A stretch of DNA of 64,000 bases from contig NZ_RHWX01000007.1 in assembly GCF_003938605.1 (NCBI RefSeq), positions 62,001 to 126,000 of the forward strand, given 5' to 3'. The notes under the pieces were generated by a model. The model searched no databases. It saw only the letters and a list, made by a program, of their open reading frames with translations, and was not told where the DNA came from. Positions 58,862-64,000 of the stretch are shown in pieces. Numbering within the stretch: the first letter of the stretch is position 1; the number at the start of each line of letters is the position of its first letter. The DNA comes from Brevundimonas sp. 357 (GTDB lineage: Bacteria > Pseudomonadota > Alphaproteobacteria > Caulobacterales > Caulobacteraceae). The position numbers and the translations under genes were made by a program.

Positions 58862-59395
58862 ATGGTCCGCGCCCTCTCGCTCGCCCCCCTCTCGCTCGCC
58901 GCCGCCCTCGCCTTGCTGCCGGTTTCCGCTGCGGTGGCTGAGGAACAGAAAACCTCCGCTGATATCCAGCTCGAAAACGCCGCCGCCGCCTTCGAGCAGA
59001 AGATGGAGGAATTCGGCGCGCGCGCTGAACGCATCCAGGCGGACGAGAACCTGACCGAGACCCAGAAAGGCCTGCGTGTCGCGGCTCTGTGGTCCGACTA
59101 TCAACCGCACGTGGTCGATTTTACCGCCGAGGCGACCCGCCAGGCCGGCCTGATCGCCGAAGCCGCACTGGCCGAGATCGACGTCGAGGCGATCGTCCGC
59201 GAGGCCATGGCCGGCGTCGAACCTGCGATCGAAGGCATGGCGACCAACGGCGCCTGGGCCCAGGCTGACCCGGAACAGATGATCACCTACGGGCTGATCG
59301 CCCAGTACGGCATGGATCAGGCCCTGGACGCCATGGACGAAGTCGAGGCCGCCCTGACCGTTCCGCCGACGCCGCCGATCCCGGCCGAAATCTGA
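58862..59395 (+). CDS. Small secreted helical protein (paralogue 2)
   Basis: A 177-residue protein with a signal peptide (hydrophobic core about residues 5-20, cleavage near VAEEQ). The mature part is acidic and helical: AAAFEQKMEEFGARAERIQA matches AAFEARGEAFNAEAERMKAE in the preceding gene, and LWSDYQPHVVDFTAEA matches ITRYEPAFNAFADDL. The ATG at 58862 has AAGGAG at ideal distance; 18 upstream in-frame codons are rejected. Its ribosome site lies in a stable hairpin. No known family. Confidence 0.75.
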   Translation: MVRALSLAPLSLAAALALLPVSAAVAEEQKTSADIQLENAAAAFEQKMEEFGARAERIQADENLTETQKGLRVAALWSDYQPHVVDFTAEATRQAGLIAEAALAEIDVEAIVREAMAGVEPAIEGMATNGAWAQADPEQMITYGLIAQYGMDQALDAMDEVEAALTVPPTPPIPAEI

Positions 59396-59448
59396 CGTCG
59401 GCGCCCGCGACGGCTTGACGCAGAACGCACCGGGCCCGAAAGGGCCTT

Positions 59449-60081
59449 ATGGCCGCGCTTCCCGTTGATCCGCATCTGTATCTGGCCTTTCTCGGCGTCA
59501 TGGCCGTGATGGCCGTTACGCCGGGCCCGGCCAACATCTTCGCCGTCGCCACAGGCATGGATAAGGGCAAGGCCGCCGCCCTGACCGCCGTCCTGGGCAT
59601 GAACGCGGCCACCCTGGTCTGGTTCGCCGCCGCCGCCCTGGGCCTGGGCGCGCTGGTCGCGGCCTTTCCTCAGGTCTTCCGCATCATCGCCGTCCTGGGC
59701 GCCCTCTATGTCGCCTGGCTGGGGATCAAGGCCCTGCACGGGGCCTTCAACACCGCCGCCGAACCCGATCACGCCCAGGTCCGGCGCGGCCGCAACGCCC
59801 TGATCGACGGCTTCATGGTCCAGATCGCCAATCCCAAGGCCATCCTCTTCTTCACCGCCGTCCTGCCGCCTTTCCTCGATGTCAGCCGCCCCGTCGCGCC
59901 GCAGCTGGCCCTGTTCGCCGTCGGCACGATCAGCCTCGATCTTCTGGGCATGTCCGCCTACGGCCTGGGCGGGGCGGCTCTGGCGCGACAGATGACCGCG
60001 CCGCGCTTCCGCAAGGGTTTCGGCATTGTGGTCGGATGCCTTCTGCTCCTCGCCGCCGTTCTCATCGTCTCGCGTCTGTGA
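59449..60081 (+). CDS. LysE/RhtB-type amino acid exporter
   Basis: A 210-residue membrane protein with six hydrophobic segments. The family start YLAFLGVMAVMAVTPGPANI, AWLGIKALHGAF and QIANPKAILFFTAVLPPFLD are typical of the LysE/RhtB superfamily. It likely exports an amino acid or homoserine-lactone-like compound; the substrate cannot be told. It is followed by a lipoprotein gene after 88 bp. Confidence 0.9.
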   Translation: MAALPVDPHLYLAFLGVMAVMAVTPGPANIFAVATGMDKGKAAALTAVLGMNAATLVWFAAAALGLGALVAAFPQVFRIIAVLGALYVAWLGIKALHGAFNTAAEPDHAQVRRGRNALIDGFMVQIANPKAILFFTAVLPPFLDVSRPVAPQLALFAVGTISLDLLGMSAYGLGGAALARQMTAPRFRKGFGIVVGCLLLLAAVLIVSRL

Positions 60082-60169
60082 TGGGTGCGGGATGAGCGGT
60101 TTGGAACTTGACCATTCACCCCTCGTTCAGACCGACGGGCGTTCAATGAACGCTCAAGGAGAGTTTTCC

Positions 60170-60721
60170 ATGATGAAGCTTCGCAAAACCCCGGTGCTGA
60201 TCGCCCTGGCGGGCGCGCTCGCCCTGGGCGCCTGCGCGACGGCCACCCCCTATCAGCCGATCGGCTCGAAGGGTCAGGGCGGCTATGCCGAGCAGCGCCT
60301 GGAGTCCAACCGCTACGCCGTCAGCTTCTCGGGCAATTCGGTCACCTCGCGCGACCAGGTCGAGATGTCCCTGCTGCTGCGCTCGGCCGAACTGACGGTC
60401 GAGAACGGCTACGACTGGTTCGCCACCGTCACCCGCGCCACCGACCGCGATACCCGGTTCTACACCACGCCGGATCCCTTTTACTACGACCGCTACGGTC
60501 CCTACTGGGGTCCGTCCTGGCGCTTCTACCAGCGCGGCTACTGGAGCACCTGGGATCCCTACTGGGGCCGGGAGCGCGATATCCGTCAGGTCGACCGCTA
60601 TGAGGCCACGGCCGAGATCGTCATGGGCCGCGGTCCCAAGCCCGCCGGCGACCCCAACGCCTTCGACGCCCGCGAGGTCATCAACAACCTCGGCTCGCGC
60701 GTGACCCGTCCGGCTTCTTAA
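60170..60721 (+). CDS. CC0125/CC1285-type lipoprotein
   Basis: A 183-residue lipoprotein. The lipobox is LALGACATA (Cys about residue 23). The mature part has the family pattern YAVSFSGNSVTSRDQVEMSL and LRSAELTVENGYDWF, then an aromatic stretch (YYDRYGPYWGPSWRF and YWSTWDPYWG). This group is known mainly from Caulobacterales and relatives. AAGGAG precedes the ATG. Location is probably the outer membrane periplasmic face; function unknown. Confidence 0.82.
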   Translation: MMKLRKTPVLIALAGALALGACATATPYQPIGSKGQGGYAEQRLESNRYAVSFSGNSVTSRDQVEMSLLLRSAELTVENGYDWFATVTRATDRDTRFYTTPDPFYYDRYGPYWGPSWRFYQRGYWSTWDPYWGRERDIRQVDRYEATAEIVMGRGPKPAGDPNAFDAREVINNLGSRVTRPAS

Positions 60722-60725
60722 GCGG

Positions 60726-60752
60726 GCCGCTAACGCTCGCGACTTGAGCGGC
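60726..60752 (+). repeat. Dispersed palindromic element, short copy 8
   Basis: Arms GCCGCT and AGCGGC with a shortened core AACGCTCGCGACTTG. It follows the lipoprotein stop directly. Confidence 0.6.
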
Positions 60753-60763
60753 GCTAGATATGA

Positions 60764-60797
60764 CAACGCCCGCTTCCGGCGACGGAGGCGGGCGTTG
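60764..60797. terminator. Terminator-like hairpin between convergent genes
   Basis: Stem CAACGCCCGC / GCGGGCGTTG (10 bp) with a 14-base loop, lying between the lipoprotein gene and the convergent DUF6065 gene. No long T run. The 3' arm is duplicated in the tandem repeat that follows. Confidence 0.5.
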
Positions 60798-60833
60798 CTG
60801 CATCAGGCGACGGAGGCGGGCGTTGCTGCATCA
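60778..60833 (+). repeat. Exact tandem duplication, 2 x 28 bp
   Basis: GGCGACGGAGGCGGGCGTTG plus 8 more bases occurs twice without a mismatch or spacer. Each unit holds one copy of the hairpin 3' arm. Confidence 0.9.
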
Positions 60834-60844
60834 GGCGCTTGGCC

Positions 60845-61585
60845 TCAGCCGATGCGCGGGTTCTTCAGGCGGCGCTTGTTCGCGTGGGTCGCCGGGGCCG
60901 TGCCCAGGGCCTCGGGCACCTCGCCCTTGAAATAGAAGCGTTGCCACGCCTCCTTGGCCGCGTCGGGGTCGCCCGAGGCCAGGCGGGTGTTGAAGTCGGT
61001 GCGCGAGCGGTTCCAGGCCTCGAACTGCCCCTTCATGCCGGGGTTGGACTCCAGCGAACGGATCACCGGCTCGAACTGCTCCACCTTGCGGTGCTCGACC
61101 GGCAGGATGAAGCAGAAGGGCTCGCCCTTCTCGAACTTGACCCGGCCCGGCCGCGTGAAGATCCAGTTCATGGTGAAGGGGAAGGGCAGCCAGTCCGTCT
61201 CGATCAGGCCGCTCAGCGGCTGCATGCCGTCCTTGACGTGGTTGGGCGAGCCCTGCGCGATCAGGCCCCAGCCCGGCGGCGTACGGAACAGATACTGCGG
61301 ATGCATGGTCAGCACCCCGCGCGAGAAGTGCGAGCTGACAAAGTGATCCAGCTCGGGCTGCGGCCGGTCCGGCGTGATCTTGATATCGGTCTGCGACGGC
61401 CCGCCGTTCCACTCGGCCGTGAAGCCGAAGGGACACAGGATCTCCCACCCCGTGGTGTTGGCCATGGTCAGCGGCAGACAGCGATAGGGGTGACGGCTGG
61501 CGAAGGCGTCCATCCAGTTGCGCGACTGGCGGCCCGGCACCAGGTCGCACGGACGCGCATTCATCGGATAGCATTCCAGTTCCAA
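60845..61585 (-). CDS. DUF6065 family protein
   Basis: A 246-residue cytoplasmic protein without signal peptide. Aromatic- and Pro-rich motifs [35 protein letters not shown] and [20 protein letters not shown] match what I know as DUF6065. The C-terminus is basic ([15 protein letters not shown]). No function is assigned to the family. It is transcribed divergently from the YbaK-like gene. Confidence 0.7.
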   Translation of the reverse strand: MELECYPMNARPCDLVPGRQSRNWMDAFASRHPYRCLPLTMANTTGWEILCPFGFTAEWNGGPSQTDIKITPDRPQPELDHFVSSHFSRGVLTMHPQYLFRTPPGWGLIAQGSPNHVKDGMQPLSGLIETDWLPFPFTMNWIFTRPGRVKFEKGEPFCFILPVEHRKVEQFEPVIRSLESNPGMKGQFEAWNRSRTDFNTRLASGDPDAAKEAWQRFYFKGEVPEALGTAPATHANKRRLKNPRIG

Positions 61586-61676
61586 GACGCGGCTCCCAAG
61601 CTTGACGAATAAGGCGGCGACCCTGAGGGTCGGCTTCCTCCCCTATCGCCCTCGCCGCCCGCCCGACAAGACCGAG

Positions 61677-62222
61677 ATGACCGCCATCGCCGCCGATCCC
61701 GCCTCCGACGTCCTGCACGAGCCCGCGTATGACCGCGCCCGCCTGCTGGCCTGGATGGCCGAGCACGGGATCGAACAGGCCACCCACGACCACCCGGCCG
61801 TCTTCCGCGTCGAGGAAGGGCTGGACCTCAAGGCCGACCTGCCGGGCCTGCACACCAAGAACCTGTTCCTCAAGGACAAGAAGGGTCGCCTGTGGCTGAT
61901 CTCGGCGGCCCAGGACACGGTCATCGACCTGAAGCGCGCCCACCGCGCCATGGGCTCGGACCGCCTGTCCTTCGGCAATGAGACCCTGCTGTGGGAGACG
62001 TTGGGCGTGCGCCCCGGCTCGGTCACAGCGCTGGGCCTGATCAACGATGCGGACCGCCGTGTGACCTTCGTGCTGGACCGCCGCCTGTGGGAGGCGGCCG
62101 TCGTCAACTTCCACCCCCTGGCCAATACGGCGACCACCGCCCTGAGCCAGGACAGCTTCCGCCGCGTCCTAGCGCTGCTGGACCGCGAGCCGATCGTAGT
62201 GGACTTCGACGCGCTGGACTGA
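61677..62222 (+). CDS. YbaK/ProX-type prolyl-tRNA deacylase domain protein
   Basis: A 181-residue free-standing aminoacyl-tRNA editing domain of the ProX/PrdX group. [20 protein letters not shown] followed by [15 protein letters not shown] contains the conserved Lys-rich segment of Ala-tRNA(Pro) deacylases, and [14 protein letters not shown] carries the catalytic-site HPLxN. It likely clears Ala-tRNA(Pro). I use the ATG at 61677; 25 upstream in-frame codons lack a convincing start site. Confidence 0.9.
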   Translation: MTAIAADPASDVLHEPAYDRARLLAWMAEHGIEQATHDHPAVFRVEEGLDLKADLPGLHTKNLFLKDKKGRLWLISAAQDTVIDLKRAHRAMGSDRLSFGNETLLWETLGVRPGSVTALGLINDADRRVTFVLDRRLWEAAVVNFHPLANTATTALSQDSFRRVLALLDREPIVVDFDALD

Positions 62223-62300
62223 ACGGCGACTTCGCAGACTGTAGGCTATGTCTGGAATCGACCCGTTGCGGACATTAGCCCTTTCGCGTTCACTGAAGAC

Positions 62301-62651
62301 ATGGCCGACGACATTGATCGATCAGGAAATGCTATCCGCGACCATGTGTTCAGCGCGCTGAAGCAGGTCACCATGTGCGCGGCCCCAATCACCGACACAA
62401 CGGAACTGTATTACGATCTGGGTCTGGCCGGTGAGGATCTGGGCGATGCCATCGATGCGATTAGGGAGCCGTTCGGCACTGACTTCAGCCTCATGGACTT
62501 GAGGAAATACGCGCCAAACGAGGTAGCACATAACTTCGGCCTGAACCTCGTTCGAGAGTTTCGCGAATGGCGCGGCGAGCGAACCTATCGCAGTCTGACG
62601 GTTGGAAGCCTTATCACGGCGGTTCAAGCCGGATCTTGGAACGACCGCTAA
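62301..62651 (+). CDS. DUF1493-like protein, low-GC orphan
   Basis: A 116-residue acidic protein. TDTTELYYDLGLAGEDLGDA followed by IDAIREPFGTDFS resembles DUF1493 and, loosely, acyl-carrier-like folds with a DLG turn, though no phosphopantetheine Ser is clear. The G+C content is visibly lower (roughly mid-50s percent) than in the flanking genes and the codon use differs, hinting at horizontal gain. The family assignment is tentative. Confidence 0.62.
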   Translation: MADDIDRSGNAIRDHVFSALKQVTMCAAPITDTTELYYDLGLAGEDLGDAIDAIREPFGTDFSLMDLRKYAPNEVAHNFGLNLVREFREWRGERTYRSLTVGSLITAVQAGSWNDR

Positions 62652-62829
62652 CCACCCTCTGCAGACCCCAACCGCTTCCGTCTGTGAACCGCCCGCCCTG
62701 GAAAGTCCCGTTTCCCGGAATCGCCCTGTCTAAGGGGCGCGCCGAGGCGTAATATCGCTGTTCTCGACTTCATCACGCGCGCCTGTGCGGCGGACGTTCA
62801 TCGCGTCAGGCCCTGAAAGGGGACGGTGC

Positions 62830-64000
62830 ATGAGACTGTTCTGGAAAGCCTTCGCCGTGGGCGGAGCGGGTCTGGTTCTGGCCGGGCCGATGACCGCCCT
62901 CCCTGCGTCCGACGCCGCAACGGCGCTGCGCCTAGAGCGCCTGTTCGGCGGCGTCTGCGGGCCGGGTTCCGCCGGCGGCGCCCTGGCCCGCAGCCTGCTG
63001 GTCGCCTCGGCCGTCGCCGCGCCCGCCAGCCAGGCCCAGCCCATCCCTCTCTATCCCGACCTGACGACCTCGCCGTTCAAGGCGAGCACCGACGACGCCG
63101 GCGCCCAGGCCTATTTCAGCCAGGGGCTGACGCTGGCCTACGGCTTCAACCACGCCGGGGCCGTGCGCTCCTTCCGCGAGGCGCAGAGCCGCGATCCCGC
63201 ATGCGCCGCCTGCTGGTGGGGCGAGGCCATGGCCCTGGGCCCCAACATCAACGCTCCGATGGACGAACGCGACCGGGCGGCGGCGCTCAAGGCCCTGAAC
63301 CGCGCCCTGGTCCTGAGCGCCGGGGCCGCGCCGCACGAGCAGGCGCTGATCGACGCCCTGGGCCTGCGCTATTCCGACGACCCGGCGGCCGACCGCGCCG
63401 CCCTGGACGCCGCCTACGCCGACGCCATGCTGGTCGCCGCGCGCCGCTTTCCCGACAACGACGACGTCGCCGTCCTGGCCGCCGAGGCGGCGATGGACAC
63501 CACGCCGTGGAACTATTGGGAGGCCGACCAGCGCACGCCGATCGGCCGCATCGGCGACGCGATCCGCCTGATCGAGACGGTTCTGGACCGCAGCCCCGAC
63601 CATCCGCAGGCGGCCCACCTCTATATTCACCTGATGGAGGCCGCCGATCCCGCGCGGGCCGAGGCGGCGGCCGACCGCATGACCGCCTCCCGCCCCGCCA
63701 GCGCCGGCCATCTGGTGCACATGCCGGGCCACATCTATCTGCGGCGCGGCCGCTACGCCGAGGCCATGCGCCTGAACCTCGCGGCGGCGCGCGCGGACGA
63801 GGCCTTCATCCGCGACACGAACGACGAGAGCCTGGTCCGCTACGGCTACTATCCGCACAACATCCACTTCATCGTCGCCTCGGCCCAGATGGCCGGCGAC
63901 ATGGACACCGCCCTGCGCGAGGCGCGGCGGCTGCGCACGGTGCTGGACTCGGCGACCTCGGCCCGCATCGCCTGGGTCCAGGTCATCGACGCCGCCCCCT
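62830..64000 (+). CDS. Secreted TPR-repeat protein, 5' part (runs off window)
   Basis: 390 codons without a stop, open at the right edge. The N-terminus has a membrane-spanning stretch (about residues 8-28), then a second hydrophobic, signal-peptide-like stretch ending ASQAQPIP (about residue 70). TPR-like repeats follow: AYFSQGLTLAYGFNHAGAVR, CWWGEAMALGPNINAPMDER, and HMPGHIYLRRGRYAEAMRLN. GHLVHMPGHIY with paired His is conserved in this uncharacterised group and may bind metal. GAAAGGGGAC precedes the ATG. Function unknown. Confidence 0.82.
   Translation, partial: MRLFWKAFAVGGAGLVLAGPMTALPASDAATALRLERLFGGVCGPGSAGGALARSLLVASAVAAPASQAQPIPLYPDLTTSPFKASTDDAGAQAYFSQGLTLAYGFNHAGAVRSFREAQSRDPACAACWWGEAMALGPNINAPMDERDRAAALKALNRALVLSAGAAPHEQALIDALGLRYSDDPAADRAALDAAYADAMLVAARRFPDNDDVAVLAAEAAMDTTPWNYWEADQRTPIGRIGDAIRLIETVLDRSPDHPQAAHLYIHLMEAADPARAEAAADRMTASRPASAGHLVHMPGHIYLRRGRYAEAMRLNLAAARADEAFIRDTNDESLVRYGYYPHNIHFIVASAQMAGDMDTALREARRLRTVLDSATSARIAWVQVIDAAP

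Noticed and set aside
60778-60833. Possible CRISPR repeat
   Set aside because: Two 28-bp units directly abut without spacers and no cas genes are present.
62932-63867. Minus-strand frame of 311 codons at the right end
   Set aside because: It is antisense to the open TPR gene, whose forward frame has repeats, a ribosome site and a signal-like start.

Overview
The window is dense, GC-rich (roughly two thirds G+C) bacterial chromosome with Alphaproteobacteria gene content. A DivL-type kinase with Tyr in place of the catalytic His, a RegB/RegA redox pair, a small lipoprotein of the Caulobacter CC0125/CC1285 type, a malic enzyme fused to a phosphotransacetylase domain, and a GTTC-N7-GTTC LexA-type box together point to Caulobacterales, most likely a Brevundimonas-like Caulobacteraceae. 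The genus is inferred. I see about 64 protein genes, no rRNA or tRNA, no prophage, no insertion sequence and no CRISPR array. No stretch longer than about 280 bp lacks a gene.

Layout. 1-6.8 kb: 5' end of a Rieske oxygenase gene, an alpha/beta hydrolase-methyltransferase pair, a class A penicillin-binding protein, a DUF45 metallopeptidase, an intracellular PHA depolymerase and a Sco/SenC copper chaperone. 6.8-17 kb: regB-regA, a HAD phosphatase, divL, a small zincin, rsmB-kup and a DUF1223 protein. 17-25.8 kb: two tandem secreted prolyl oligopeptidases, a potassium channel, dapF and maeB, with a clear terminator after maeB. 25.8-34.8 kb (minus strand): an AmpG-like permease, a hybrid kinase, then the block rsmI-yraN-sirB1-gshB-secreted protein-yifB, with an SOS-like box at yifB. 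34.9-40.7 kb: a hydrolase, hemW-rdgB, a small membrane peptide/DUF2975/XRE module, an Smr protein and ccmAB. 40.8-44.7 kb: acnA with promoter and terminator, then an Xre-RES toxin-antitoxin pair.

44.7-49.6 kb is a peroxide-defence island: oxyR and katG on minus, ahpC and ahpD on plus, with a katG-ahpC divergent region carrying two perfect dyads, one of them a canonical OxyR half-site. 49.6-58.1 kb is a long minus-strand housekeeping series: nfuA, two XRE regulators, tsaB, rimI, fur, miaB, phoH, ybeY, lnt and another XRE regulator. 58.2-64 kb holds two paralogous small secreted proteins, a LysE exporter, the lipoprotein, a DUF6065 protein, a YbaK-type deacylase, a low-GC DUF1493 gene and the 5' part of a secreted TPR gene.

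The most unusual structure is a dispersed palindromic element, about eight copies in this window. Its outer arms differ between copies but stay complementary within each copy, around a conserved ATCGC...GCTGCTTG core. Two copies lie in frame in the 5' end of hemW and encode a repeated peptide. Other points worth checking are a hairpin whose 3' arm overlaps the Shine-Dalgarno of a secreted-protein gene, an OxyR with Val where E. coli has Cys208, and an insertion in the ATP lid of RegB.
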